Source: Sulfolobus sp. E5-1-F (GTDB lineage: Archaea; Thermoproteota; Thermoprotei_A; Sulfolobales; Sulfolobaceae). Taken from it: a stretch of 64,000 nucleotides of DNA. Made by a program: the position numbers and the translations under genes. The stretch covers positions 1,276,630 through 1,340,629 of the forward strand of contig NZ_CP045687.1 of the NCBI RefSeq assembly GCF_009601705.1. Direction: 5' to 3'. Positions 40,883 through 48,988 of the stretch are shown in pieces (the first letter of the stretch is position 1; every line of letters begins with the position of its first letter). Under the pieces are notes generated by a model. The model was given only the letters and a program-made list of their open reading frames with translations. It ran no database searches and was not told the origin of the DNA.

Positions 40883-41938
40883 TTATCTTACTACTTTCTT
40901 TATTAATGACTCTAATCTAGAAGCTTTAATTGAACGTAAAGTCATTTCTCTATTTGGATACCAAGGAATATTCTTTAACACTCCACCTGGTCGCTCATTG
41001 GAGTATGGTCTATTACAGCCTGGACATCCACTGGTCATAAATGCTGGGGCTATCTGGTCTAAGGTTATATCAGATGGCATTTCTATATCAATGAGCTCTC
41101 CCTTATCATTAAACCTAAAGGCGTTGATGTCTATAATATCGTTTTCAATTAACCATCTTGCTATTTGCATTCTCCTATAGACGTGAACTGGGACCGGTTT
41201 TCTCTTTTCCATTGGAGTCCCAGCTTCTGGATAAAACGCGAAGAGTGAAATTTTAGCTCCCCTACTATGAGCATACCACATAAGCTTTACTGCATCTTCC
41301 TCAGTCTCACCTAATCCTATTATTAAGTGAATACCTGCATTCTTTTTGCCAAATACTTCCACTGCCTCATCTATTGCCTCTAAATACCTCTTCCATGAGT
41401 GCATGCTTCTAGCCTTCTTACCTCTTAGTTCTTCGAACACTTTCTCATTTGCGGCGTCTATTGCAACATCAATCATATCAGCCCCAGCTTTTCTCATTTC
41501 AATCATATGATGTTTAAACGTATAAGTTGCTGTCACTAGCTCCGAAATTTGTAGTTCAATACCAGCCTCCCTTATCCTTCTCGTTATCTCTATGGCATCT
41601 GGTGAGGCCCTAGGATGAGCTAATTGGCCTACGCATATTCTCTGAAGACCGTATTCTGGGTTTCCTTGTCTTTCATAAATCCTCTTTAATACCTCATTTA
41701 AAGGTCTAAGTGGCCATTCTACCCTTATTAAGGTTTTACATTCTGGACCATTAGCAACTTCTCTAGCCTGACCACAGTATAAACAATTTGCTTTGCATCC
41801 ATCTGGGTAATATTGCAATAGATTTATCGTGGTATTTAGAGCTCCCTTTAAGAACATACCAGAAGAAAAACCTAGTACCATATCTGCTCCAAAACTTAAT
41901 CTTACCCAATCTGGGCTTGAAACTAGACGTAGGGTCAT
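40883..41938 (-). CDS. Radical SAM lipoyl synthase subunit, LipS1/LipS2 type (biotin synthase-like, larger)
   Basis: 351 residues. The radical SAM cluster motif is CKANCLYCGQA (CxxxCxxC), with a TIM-barrel body (HPRASPDAIEITRRIREAG, MIDVAIDAANEKVFEELRG) and an extra cysteine motif at the C-terminus, SGCPGCNRPYSNERPGG, suited to an auxiliary iron-sulfur cluster that gives up sulfur. Together with the neighbouring gene it matches the LipS1/LipS2 pair, which inserts the two sulfurs into protein-bound octanoate. I do not decide which of the two is LipS1. It overlaps the upstream gene by 4 bp. Confidence 0.8.
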   Translation of the reverse strand: MTLRLVSSPDWVRLSFGADMVLGFSSGMFLKGALNTTINLLQYYPDGCKANCLYCGQAREVANGPECKTLIRVEWPLRPLNEVLKRIYERQGNPEYGLQRICVGQLAHPRASPDAIEITRRIREAGIELQISELVTATYTFKHHMIEMRKAGADMIDVAIDAANEKVFEELRGKKARSMHSWKRYLEAIDEAVEVFGKKNAGIHLIIGLGETEEDAVKLMWYAHSRGAKISLFAFYPEAGTPMEKRKPVPVHVYRRMQIARWLIENDIIDINAFRFNDKGELIDIEMPSDITLDQIAPAFMTSGCPGCNRPYSNERPGGVLKNIPWYPNREMTLRSIKASRLESLIKKVVR

Positions 41939-42840
41939 GAGGTTATCACCTTAAATATATCAAAAACTACATTACCACAACATGCATAGCTTAAAATTAT
42001 TTTCCTTTTATTTTTCGCATATTCATACGTTTCATCTTCTGGAAAAGCTATTGCGTCAATATCATAATCCACAGCAAACTTTTCGACCTCGAGATATGAT
42101 CTACCTCTAGGTCTTGCACAACCTAAGTTTATTGGAATATTAGGGAATGTGTCTCTAGCAGTTTTTAGAGCAGTTATCATCTCCTCCGCAGTTGGGGGTC
42201 TAGAGTTACTCATCTGCGTTCCAACCAGTGGCATTAGACCGACAATTATTAGCGCGTCAGGATTAACTTCTTGAAGTAATTTTATTGACTCTAGGTCACC
42301 CTCTAAGCCCTTTTTGCTCAATCCTAATATTACATGAGGAACTATTTTTATACCGACCTTTTTCAAGTATTTAAATGAGTTTAGGTAGTCGTCTACAGTA
42401 AACGGCTGACCTAAAATATTTCTAATCGTATCATTATCAGACACCATATCTAGCAGTGCGATTTTTACACCACTCTCCTTAAATTTTGTAGCTATTTCCT
42501 CATTTTTAACTACACCAGTATGGGCTATTATTGTGAGTTTATCGGAATATCTTTTCAATAAGGAAGAATACTTCCATATTGGAACATCTCCTCTCAATGT
42601 AGAACCACCAGATAGTATAATTCCCTCGTCCCCTCTATTTACTACTTCCATTATCTCTTTCTCAATTTTATCTTGAGTCGAACCATCAATCATTGATTCT
42701 AAGACTCGTCTACCGCAATGCTTACAGTTAAATGCACAATATGTTCCTGTGACTGATATTGACTTCCATCCTTTTCTAGAGTCTAAAAAGTCTGTCTCAT
42801 ACCTCTTTAAATTAGGAGCATAAAGTATTAATGGCCTCAT
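41935..42840 (-). CDS. Radical SAM lipoyl synthase subunit, LipS1/LipS2 type (smaller)
   Basis: 301 residues with the radical SAM motif CAFNCKHCGRRVL and a barrel including LSGGSTLRGDVPIWKY and VPHVILGLSKKGLEGD. Additional cysteines near GCARPRG and SYACCG may hold a second cluster. Proteins of this kind were long annotated as biotin synthase homologues; with the larger neighbour they form the two-protein lipoyl synthase of archaea and sHdr bacteria. It overlaps both neighbours by 4 bp, so ligase and both radical SAM proteins are made together. Confidence 0.8.
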   Translation of the reverse strand: MRPLILYAPNLKRYETDFLDSRKGWKSISVTGTYCAFNCKHCGRRVLESMIDGSTQDKIEKEIMEVVNRGDEGIILSGGSTLRGDVPIWKYSSLLKRYSDKLTIIAHTGVVKNEEIATKFKESGVKIALLDMVSDNDTIRNILGQPFTVDDYLNSFKYLKKVGIKIVPHVILGLSKKGLEGDLESIKLLQEVNPDALIIVGLMPLVGTQMSNSRPPTAEEMITALKTARDTFPNIPINLGCARPRGRSYLEVEKFAVDYDIDAIAFPEDETYEYAKNKRKIILSYACCGNVVFDIFKVITS

Positions 42841-43871
42841 CCTACCGCCTCTTTTATTATTTTTATGAGATCATCGATAGTTATTCCAATTGCTTTTACG
42901 CTATTAAACCACGTTCTGATTTCGTTTTCTAGATCCTCAACTCTGCTCCACTTCAACTTAGCTTCTAAATCATATATGGCAGTTCTTGGCTCTATAAAGA
43001 AATCACCAGTTATTAGTACTGATTCAATTAGATTTTTACTAGCCATTTTAACTTGTACCTTAACTAGCCCACCTGGAAGTTTCCTCTCTACATATCTTAT
43101 ATCGTCACCAATTAATGGTCGCCTTAAGTTAAATATCCATTCTGGAGATGAGTACTTTAATCCTAATTCTTGTATTGTCTTCTTCTCAAATTCGTTGTAA
43201 TTGCCATCTACAAGTTTCACCCCTAAAACCTCTGCAAAGGAGTCCCTAGAGATTTTTATTAATTCTTCCATGTCAATTGGACGTAATAATTCCTTATTAA
43301 TCCACGTTAATCTATCTTTAAAGTCTCTCGCTAATTTATCCTTAAGTTTTTCAGAAGATAGTCTAAGAACTGAAACCATTGCATCAACATCGAAATCTAA
43401 TAGAATAGTGCCAGTAACTGCAATGTACTTACCCTCAGAAAACGCTCCAATTCCAGAGATCTTTCTCCCATTTATCTCTACATCATTCTTTGGTCTAAAA
43501 GACGCTTTTATACCCAATTTATCTAGAGTCCTAATTACGCCTTCTGCACCAATTTTTATTGCGCTTTCTGGAGTATATCCCAACTGATCATTGCTTGCGT
43601 AGATTTCCCAACCTAATTGCCATGGACCCATTATAATTGTGCCACCCCCTGTAGGTCTTCTTCCTATCTCCCAGCCTCTTTTCCTCACTTCTTCTATATT
43701 CACTTCTTGTTCAACCGCTTGATGATAACCTATAAGAACTGCTGGAGGATCAAAGATTACAAATCGTAAAATTGGTTGAGAGCCATTAGCAACTGATAAA
43801 AGAAGAGCCTCTTCACCAGCTAATATATAGGCTTGATTATTTCTCTCAACCAAAAACCTTAATTCTCTCAT
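42837..43871 (-). CDS. Lipoate:protein ligase, sLpl(AB)-type
   Basis: 344 residues of the LplA family with a C-terminal extension in the same chain. The ligase core shows GRRPTGGGTIIMGPWQLGWEI (RRxxGGG signature) and PKNDVEINGRKISGIGAF with the catalytic Lys. The C-terminal 100 residues (RRPLIGDDIRYVERKLPGGLVKVQV, split) form the accessory LplB-like domain, so this is a fused LplA-LplB, as in the sHdr-linked sLpl(AB). It attaches octanoate or lipoate to the lysine of the carrier LbpA. TATA-like TTTTTATATT lies about 26-35 bases upstream. It starts the lipoate operon. Confidence 0.85.
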   Translation of the reverse strand: MRELRFLVERNNQAYILAGEEALLLSVANGSQPILRFVIFDPPAVLIGYHQAVEQEVNIEEVRKRGWEIGRRPTGGGTIIMGPWQLGWEIYASNDQLGYTPESAIKIGAEGVIRTLDKLGIKASFRPKNDVEINGRKISGIGAFSEGKYIAVTGTILLDFDVDAMVSVLRLSSEKLKDKLARDFKDRLTWINKELLRPIDMEELIKISRDSFAEVLGVKLVDGNYNEFEKKTIQELGLKYSSPEWIFNLRRPLIGDDIRYVERKLPGGLVKVQVKMASKNLIESVLITGDFFIEPRTAIYDLEAKLKWSRVEDLENEIRTWFNSVKAIGITIDDLIKIIKEAVG

Positions 43872-43977
43872 TCCTAAATGCTTTAGTTAACTTAATATAA
43901 AAATATTTCTCTCAAATCTTCGAAAAACATTAAATTGACATAGATAAATTTAAAAGTCAAAAATCCAAGTGAATATT

Positions 43978-44442
43978 ATGGAGAATGAAGAGGAAGTCAT
44001 AAAGGAAGTTTTACTTAAATATAAAAATATTGCAACTGTTGGATTCTCTAAAGACCCATCCAAAGCAGCTTTTCAGGTGCCTAAGTTTTTAATGGACCAC
44101 GGATATAACGTTATACCAGTAAATCCATCTGCGAATGAGATATTAGGTAAAAAGTCTTATCCGTCGATTCTTGACGTACCAGATAAGGTAGAGATTGTTG
44201 AGATATTCAGACCATCAAATGAAGTGCCTAAAATTGTCGATCAGGTTTTGGAAAGAGTGAGAAAGGTTGGCGATGTGAAGGTGATATGGATGCAAGAGGG
44301 TATTAGAAATGATGATGCTGCGGAAAAGGCTAGAAAAGCTGGACTTATAGTTATCCAAGATAGGTGTATGTACAAAGAGTACATGAAAAAAATATATAAT
44401 GTAAATAATCCTCCCCCAGTATCATCCTTAAAAAATAGTTAA
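43978..44442 (+). CDS. CoA-binding domain protein (YccU-like)
   Basis: 154 residues from ATG 43978 (MENEEEVIKEVLL). A CoA-binding Rossmann-like domain is clear: NIATVGFSKDPSKAAFQVPKFLMDHGYNVIPVNPS (split), GKKSYPSILDVP, VEIFRPSNEVP, VIWMQEGIRND and QDRCMYKEY, which is the typical ending with a conserved Cys. Such small proteins bind CoA and are widespread; their function is not settled. The ATG is favoured over GTG 43969 because the TATA-like AAATTTAAAAG (43945-43955) lies 26-30 bases upstream of it. Confidence 0.85.
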   Translation: MENEEEVIKEVLLKYKNIATVGFSKDPSKAAFQVPKFLMDHGYNVIPVNPSANEILGKKSYPSILDVPDKVEIVEIFRPSNEVPKIVDQVLERVRKVGDVKVIWMQEGIRNDDAAEKARKAGLIVIQDRCMYKEYMKKIYNVNNPPPVSSLKNS

Positions 44443-44474
44443 AGTTTTAATACTAGAAAAGATAAAATAAGTTT

Positions 44475-44810
44475 ATGAGTTTAAAACTTTCAGAAAGCAA
44501 AGAGGTAATAAGATGTTGTTATAAAATATCAGACACTGATGTTGAGTGCCTATTTAAATTAATTGAGCTTAATAGACCGATATCCGCTGAAGAGTTAGCT
44601 TCCGTTATGAAACTTAGCAAAACCACTGTAGAAAATAGTTTAAAGAAGTTAATAGAAATTGGATTGATAGTTAGGAATAAGGACGGAGAGGAAGGGAAGA
44701 GAATAGGAAGACCTAAATATCTATATGCGGTTATACATAATGCTGAGAGCAAAATAAAACAGGATTTAACTAGCTGTGCTTCTAAGATACTCTCAGCAAC
44801 CTCCAGTTAG
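44475..44810 (+). CDS. Winged-helix transcription regulator (TrmB/MarR-like), paralogue A
   Basis: 111 residues. After a short leader with RCCYKISDTDVECLF, a winged helix follows: ISAEELASVMKLSKTTVENSLKKLIEIGLI, then the wing with KRIGRPKYLYAV. Two more proteins in this window (45288 and 49071) have the same layout, including the (C/M)Y-x-(I/L)S-(D/K)-(T/S)-D lead-in and the GRPxYxY wing. A vicinal CC and a C-terminal Cys could sense redox or sulfur species. A TATA-like TTTTAATAC lies 28 bases before the ATG. It overlaps the convergent TusA-like gene by 18 bp. Confidence 0.82.
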   Translation: MSLKLSESKEVIRCCYKISDTDVECLFKLIELNRPISAEELASVMKLSKTTVENSLKKLIEIGLIVRNKDGEEGKRIGRPKYLYAVIHNAESKIKQDLTSCASKILSATSS

Positions 44811-45065
44811 TTCGATTTTTTTAGGCTTTTCAGAACTACCACTTTCTTTTTTAATATGCATGATAAATATTCCATCCTGCTGTGAATCCTCTAGAACCTT
44901 ACAATTCATTAGCCTCATAGCCTCTAATAACATTTCTCTACATTTGGCATCCTTATACCTTATCTTAAGCTCTCCGTTATCTATCTTCATAAGTTTTGCA
45001 ACTACTTTCATGAAAGGTTCAGGGCACTCAAGCCGAGTTAAATCCATTTCTTCAATCATACTCAA
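44793..45065 (-). CDS. TusA-like sulfur carrier homologue
   Basis: 90 residues with a TusA-type start, MDLTRLECPEPFMKVVAKL (CPxP; Cys14), and the second strand-helix KCREMLLEAMRLMNCKV. A tail (KKESGSSEKPKKIELTGGC) ends in Gly-Gly-Cys, which is unusual and could be a second thiol carrier site. It is more divergent than the 80-residue TusA at 34010. A regulator gene converges on it, and a small zinc-protein gene is divergent from it; all fit a sulfur-trafficking role in the same cluster. Confidence 0.72.
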   Translation of the reverse strand: MSMIEEMDLTRLECPEPFMKVVAKLMKIDNGELKIRYKDAKCREMLLEAMRLMNCKVLEDSQQDGIFIMHIKKESGSSEKPKKIELTGGC

Positions 45066-45107
45066 AGAATTAACGTTATAAAGATAAAAAATTTTATTTT
45101 TAACGAC

Positions 45108-45275
45108 ATGAAGGTCATATGTCCCGTATGTAATAGATTGTTTGAAGCTGAATGTACACCCTACACTACTGACTACAATAATGTTAAGTATTACTTTGAC
45201 ACTGAAATATGTATGTTAGCATTTCTAAGAGAACCGGATAGATTCACATTTAAATGTAAGAAAAACGAAGGTTAA
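45108..45275 (+). CDS. 55-residue YHS/TRASH-like metal-binding protein
   Basis: A small gene with ATG 45108-45110 and stop 45273-45275. The protein begins MKVICPVCNRLFEAEC and contains YYFDTEICMLAFLREPDRF, giving C5, C8, C16, C35 and C50. This is the pattern of YHS/TRASH domains (CPVC...YYFxS..C...F...P), which bind zinc, copper or iron. A TATA-like TTTTATTTTT lies just upstream. It reads away from the TusA-like gene and faces a winged-helix regulator. A metal- or sulfur-trafficking role is inferred. Confidence 0.72.
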   Translation: MKVICPVCNRLFEAECTPYTTDYNNVKYYFDTEICMLAFLREPDRFTFKCKKNEG

Positions 45276-45287
45276 AAATAAACTAAT

Positions 45288-45665
45288 TTACTTTCCTTTC
45301 AATTCTTGTGGTATTACACTTGAGAACAAGTCAGCACAGTATTTGAAATCGCTTGAAATCTTCTCAGTGATTCTGTCCGCTTCTATGGGTTTATATATAT
45401 ATCTTGGTCTCCCTCCCTTTGATGAGGAGTCCTTTACCCTATCCACAAATCCCAATGAAACTAATTTATTTACAGATCTATTTATTGATGCCTTACTTAA
45501 ATGAAGCATTTCAGCTAGTTCATCTTCAGTCTTAGGTCCACTGGTTAGCAATGTCTTTAACACTTGGAAGTCTGTATCTGAAATATCGTAGCAGAAATTC
45601 AGTGCATCTATTAATCCAACCTCTTTTCCAGATGGGAGCCTAACTCTTATATTCTCTACTTGCAT
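45288..45665 (-). CDS. Winged-helix transcription regulator (TrmB/MarR-like), paralogue B
   Basis: 125 residues. [31 protein letters not shown] leads (shown here in parts) into the winged helix [30 protein letters not shown] and the wing [12 protein letters not shown] single Cys lies in the lead-in and one near the C-terminus. It is closest in layout to the 127-residue regulator at 49071. TATA-like TTTATATATAC (about 45690-45700) lies 26-30 bases before the ATG, so the transcript is probably leaderless. It ends beside the small YHS-like gene, which converges on it. Confidence 0.82.
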   Translation of the reverse strand: MQVENIRVRLPSGKEVGLIDALNFCYDISDTDFQVLKTLLTSGPKTEDELAEMLHLSKASINRSVNKLVSLGFVDRVKDSSSKGGRPRYIYKPIEADRITEKISSDFKYCADLFSSVIPQELKGK

Positions 45666-45743
45666 ATGAATATATCAGAAAAAACGTATATATAAATCTT
45701 TCCTTATTTTAGCAAAAAAAGTTAACGTGATTTTTTGGAAATT

Positions 45744-46094
45744 CTATGCCCACAAACCCTTATTCATATCCTCTAATTTGGTGGCTAATGCTATTTGAAA
45801 ATATCTAAACACTTCTACAGTAAATCGCAAAGCAGATTGATCATCCATCTGCTGAATTTTATTTAGCAAATCACTTATAAATCTGGTCATATCGTTCAAC
45901 GTAGCCTTTTCCATTGAATATTGATCTAACTTAAGTATTTCAATTATTTCATTTTTATCTTTAGCTTGCTTTAGTTTCTTGTAAATTTGAAGGACAACCC
46001 CCTCTCCATTTTTCCCAAATAGAGCATCTTGCGGATTCCTTAGCCATCTCGCATAGGTAGCAGCTAACTTCTTCGCCTCATTCTCAATTGACAT
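45744..46094 (-). CDS. Small helical hypothetical protein
   Basis: 116 residues, all helical by appearance (KKLAATYARWLRNPQDALFG, LKLDQYSMEKATLNDMTRFI, RFTVEVFRYFQIALATKLED). There are no cysteines, membrane segments or known motif. It lies between a regulator and the HAD-like gene on the same strand, 49 bp after the latter, so it may be read with it. Function unknown; position suggests the sulfur/lipoate cluster. Confidence 0.6.
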   Translation of the reverse strand: MSIENEAKKLAATYARWLRNPQDALFGKNGEGVVLQIYKKLKQAKDKNEIIEILKLDQYSMEKATLNDMTRFISDLLNKIQQMDDQSALRFTVEVFRYFQIALATKLEDMNKGLWA

Positions 46095-46143
46095 ATTCCT
46101 ATATTTTATTCAGAAATTATAAACTCATTTAAAAATCATTTTA

Positions 46144-46638
46144 TTATCTTATAATTTTAAGTCTCTTGAGTAATGATATAGCGTCTTCTAGATTATCAGA
46201 ATACAAGAAGGGAGAATATCTAGAACAATCTTGATACCTCTTTACGCAGACAACTTTAATTCTAGAATCGAAAAACCTTGCAGATAATAAATCTAAGGGA
46301 GACGATGCTAAAGTTACTATTTGTAAAGGATCCCATCTAGTGGCCTCAATTAAGATCCTATATGGCTCCTTTGATGGTTTAGTCCTTCCCCTATTAGCTA
46401 TGACATAACTGGGTTTAAGATCAATTCTCTCCAAAATATTCTTTGTAGTGATTTCATCATAGGGAGAAAGTATGGCTAACTCCATTTCCCTAATCTGATC
46501 ATAGATTTTGAGCCAGTCATCATTAACATCATACGTAATGGGTAGATCAATTTTATCTCCTTTATAGATCTTGTAAAGCAAATCAGTTAGATCTATTTTT
46601 AGAATAACTCCATCTAACCAAACTGCGAAATTAACCAT
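46144..46638 (-). CDS. Degenerate HAD-fold protein
   Basis: 164 residues that trace a HAD-like Rossmann fold: FAVWLDGVIL at motif I (Asp nucleophile position mostly lost: L-D-G-V), LSPYDEITTKNILERI around motif II, TKPSKEPYRILIEATRW around the motif III Lys, and TLASSPLDLLSARFFD at motif IV. The key acids are incomplete, so catalysis is doubtful. It reads away from the LbpA gene, and a shared AT-rich promoter with TATA (GCTTATAAAC, 46660-46668) lies about 25 bases before its ATG. Role in the cluster unknown. Confidence 0.5.
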   Translation of the reverse strand: MVNFAVWLDGVILKIDLTDLLYKIYKGDKIDLPITYDVNDDWLKIYDQIREMELAILSPYDEITTKNILERIDLKPSYVIANRGRTKPSKEPYRILIEATRWDPLQIVTLASSPLDLLSARFFDSRIKVVCVKRYQDCSRYSPFLYSDNLEDAISLLKRLKIIR

Positions 46639-46690
46639 AATTATGGTTTACTAAATAAAGTTTATAAGCTTAAAAATATGCTAAATATTT

Positions 46691-47113
46691 ATGAAAATCT
46701 TAGGCTTTACCTTTCCTGACGATTTACTTTACGAACCGGAAAAACATGTGTGGATAAGAATAGAGGATAATAATGTAATTAGCATAGGTGTTACTGATCT
46801 AGGACAATATATGGCTGGAAAAATATTTCAGGTTACGGTAAAACAGAAGGGCGAAAAAGTAAACGGAAGAAGTATTCTATTCTCTATTGAGAGCGCAAAG
46901 TGGATAGGTAAATTTAGGTTGCCAATAGAGGGTGAAGTTTTTGACGTAAATGAAAATGTAGTAAAAAATCCTTCACTAATCAATGAAAGACCTTATGATA
47001 GTTGGATAATTAAGATAAGGATAGTGGATGTAGATGTTGTAAAAAGAACTTTCAAACCAATTCAAGAAGTATACAAACAGTTTGAGGAGGAGGCAAAAAG
47101 AGTTGTTAGATGA
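46691..47113 (+). CDS. lbpA: Lipoate-binding protein LbpA (GcvH-like)
   Basis: 140 residues, a glycine cleavage H-like lipoyl domain: HVWIRIEDNNVISIGVTDLGQYMAG (in parts), the lipoylation site SIESAKWIGKF (Lys70 in the ESxK motif) and LPIEGEVFDVNENV. No other glycine cleavage genes are present, and the sHdr and lipoate-assembly genes are close, so this is the LbpA type that carries sulfur intermediates on lipoamide to sHdr. It has its own promoter in the 52-bp divergent gap, and an overlapping small gene follows. Confidence 0.88.
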   Translation: MKILGFTFPDDLLYEPEKHVWIRIEDNNVISIGVTDLGQYMAGKIFQVTVKQKGEKVNGRSILFSIESAKWIGKFRLPIEGEVFDVNENVVKNPSLINERPYDSWIIKIRIVDVDVVKRTFKPIQEVYKQFEEEAKRVVR

Positions 47114-47429
47114 TAAAGAAATAGTACTAACCGCGTTAGAAAAAGTGGATAAGTTTCACGTTTACCTTGCTGGGATAGATGGTAGCGAGATACTTTTGGT
47201 CACTACCTTAAATGTTCCTAATGAACTTGAGATTGAGGGAATGAAGTTCAAGATAATTAAATATGACCCAGAAGATTATTTGAATCAAGTAGTTGAAAAA
47301 GAATATGAAATTTTTCGAAAATTTAAGATATACTATTTTGTGAAAGTGTATATGAGAAAAATACTTGATATGCTTTCATCTGCTGAAGTTGAACGAATGA
47401 GTATTGATCTTAAAGATAATCTCTCATAA
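47103..47429 (+). CDS. Hypothetical protein coupled to LbpA
   Basis: 108 residues from TTG 47103, chosen because GAGGAGGAGG (47084-47093) is placed as a ribosome binding site about 10 bases before it; an upstream in-frame TTG at 47082 would put that site inside the gene. The start overlaps the lbpA end by 11 bp. The protein is alpha/beta with charged helices (EDYLNQVVEKEYEIFRKFKI) and no motif I recognise. Coupling to LbpA suggests an accessory role with the lipoyl carrier. It overlaps the convergent MFS gene by 20 bp. Confidence 0.6.
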   Translation: MLDDKEIVLTALEKVDKFHVYLAGIDGSEILLVTTLNVPNELEIEGMKFKIIKYDPEDYLNQVVEKEYEIFRKFKIYYFVKVYMRKILDMLSSAEVERMSIDLKDNLS

Positions 47430-48546
47430 ATTTAAGTTTATAGTAAAAAATTAAAGAAAGAAAAGAGATTACACCAACAAAAGTCCATAAATATGTATAT
47501 GTAAATAAGTTTATGAGAAGAGGAGCTATTATGGAGCCAACTATACCGCTAGATTGCCAGAAGAAGTTAGCAAATCCGGTCACGCTACCGCTTCTCTCTT
47601 TCCCTCCAATCACAGCTACCGCTGTAGAGCTTGTTGGTGTTATAATAAACCTGAAGAAACCTAAGGCTAATGCATCAGTACCAATAATTATCACGTTTCT
47701 TGAAAATGAAAAAAGAAGTAACGAGATAGTGTAGAGACTTATGAACAATAAAAATGTTCTTTTAACGCCTAATGACTTTATTATATATCCAGCTACAATA
47801 GTAGAGAAAATTCCGGTTAATGCAGTGAACGAGTATATAACACCAGCCACATACTCATTTCTAAATACACCCAGTAAATATTTATAAAGATATAGAACAA
47901 GTACCCAATATGTTAAATAGAATAAAAAACCTCCAATAGATATATATATGGAGTTCCTATCTCTAACTACACCCTTAAATTTAATTATATTTTTAGATAA
48001 CTTTAAGGAAGGAAGATAGACTAGAGCTGAAATACCTAAAATTACAGAAAGTGCACTTATAAAATAAAATGAGAACTCCCAACCAAATGTTAAGGCTAAA
48101 AAGGGTATTATAATACCGGAAGCTACTATAGATAAGGGCCAAGCTATACTGTAAATGCTCATAGCAGTAGGTAAGTCTTCGCCATCAAATGAGATGCTGA
48201 GTAGTTTTACTGTAATAGGATATATCCAACCAGCAGAAAATCCCATTAAAAAGCTCATAATATACTCTACCATAATGAGAGGAACTGTCGCTGAGATAAA
48301 AGACGTGATTCCTACGCCCAATAAAGAGAGGAAAAGCAAGCGATTTACAGAAATACTGTCTGCTAACATTCCAGAAGGAATTTGGACTAGGATATAACCT
48401 ACGAAGAAAAGTGCAAATATTATGCTATCTTCAGTAGTAGTTGTTTTCAATGCGGAAAGGGGTGCCACAATACTCCAGGTTACTCTGGAAAAATAGGAGA
48501 GGAAAAATGATGATGCTGAGAGAAAAATTACTCTCTTACCTTTCAC
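47410..48546 (-). CDS. MFS transporter
   Basis: 378 residues with about 12 helices; motif A-like IPSGMLADSISVNRLLFL between helices 2 and 3 and a second GYIIKSLGVKRTFLL. The opening FFLSYFSRVTWSIVAPL resembles uptake-type MFS proteins (nitrate/anion:cation symporter group) but not strongly. It might move an inorganic or organic anion related to sulfur metabolism; that is a guess from position. It starts 4 bp after the small regulator gene on the same strand, so they form an operon. Confidence 0.8.
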   Translation of the reverse strand: MKGKRVIFLSASSFFLSYFSRVTWSIVAPLSALKTTTTEDSIIFALFFVGYILVQIPSGMLADSISVNRLLFLSLLGVGITSFISATVPLIMVEYIMSFLMGFSAGWIYPITVKLLSISFDGEDLPTAMSIYSIAWPLSIVASGIIIPFLALTFGWEFSFYFISALSVILGISALVYLPSLKLSKNIIKFKGVVRDRNSIYISIGGFLFYLTYWVLVLYLYKYLLGVFRNEYVAGVIYSFTALTGIFSTIVAGYIIKSLGVKRTFLLFISLYTISLLLFSFSRNVIIIGTDALALGFFRFIITPTSSTAVAVIGGKERSGSVTGFANFFWQSSGIVGSIIAPLLINLFTYTYLWTFVGVISFLSLIFYYKLKFMRDYL

Positions 48547-48549
48547 AGC

Positions 48550-48870
48550 TTAAAAACATACTGGTAAGTTAAATAACCTTCGTGACTTACTACAAATTAG
48601 ACAGAACATCATTGGGTCTATTTTCTCCTTATTTATCATTTTGGTAGTTAAAGCATTGATCATCTCACTAATTTCTCTATTTTCTCTAATTTTCTGAATT
48701 TTATCCATACTATCTTTCTTATGCCTCTCATATGCTGTTATTGACATGTTAACATATTTACAAGCATCACGTAATGATAAACCCTTACTTAATAAACTCA
48801 TTATTAACGTAACCTTTAGAGCAGGTACAACGTTAATATATCCATCCTCACAAAATGTTGAGTAATGCAT
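48550..48870 (-). CDS. Small helix-turn-helix protein with cysteine tail
   Basis: 106 residues. A helix-turn-helix is likely at LLSKGLSLRDACKYVNMSITAYERHKK (about residues 26-52), followed by a charged helix and a C-terminal MMFCLICSKSRRLFNLPVC with three cysteines that may bind metal or sense redox. It precedes the MFS gene by 4 bp and probably regulates it. Two direct repeats 36 bp apart lie upstream of its promoter region. It is not of the same type as the three winged-helix regulators. Confidence 0.6.
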   Translation of the reverse strand: MHYSTFCEDGYINVVPALKVTLIMSLLSKGLSLRDACKYVNMSITAYERHKKDSMDKIQKIRENREISEMINALTTKMINKEKIDPMMFCLICSKSRRLFNLPVCF

Positions 48871-48894
48871 ATATACTATCTCTTCGTAGAAACA

Positions 48895-48949
48895 TTTAAC
48901 AGCATTTATTGTTAGCCTTTATAATTGACCTTTAACAGCGTTTATCGTA
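48895..48949. repeat. Two similar direct repeats, 36 bp apart
   Basis: TTTAACAGCATTTATTGT (48895-48912) and TTTAACAGCGTTTATCGT (48931-48948) differ at two positions and start 36 bp apart, about 3.4 helical turns. They lie between the small HTH gene and the winged-helix gene, in the region where regulators of either could bind. Confidence 0.6.
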
Positions 48950-48988
48950 ATAAAACAATCTCTTAGAAGATAACTGAAATACACTTAC

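Noticed and set aside
40883..42840. Two biotin synthases
   Set aside because: They are fused by overlap to a lipoate ligase gene, no biotin genes are near, and one has an extra C-terminal CPGC motif, which fits lipoyl synthesis better.
46691..47113. Glycine cleavage system H protein
   Set aside because: No P- or T-protein gene is nearby, while sHdr and lipoate assembly genes are, so the LbpA role is more likely.
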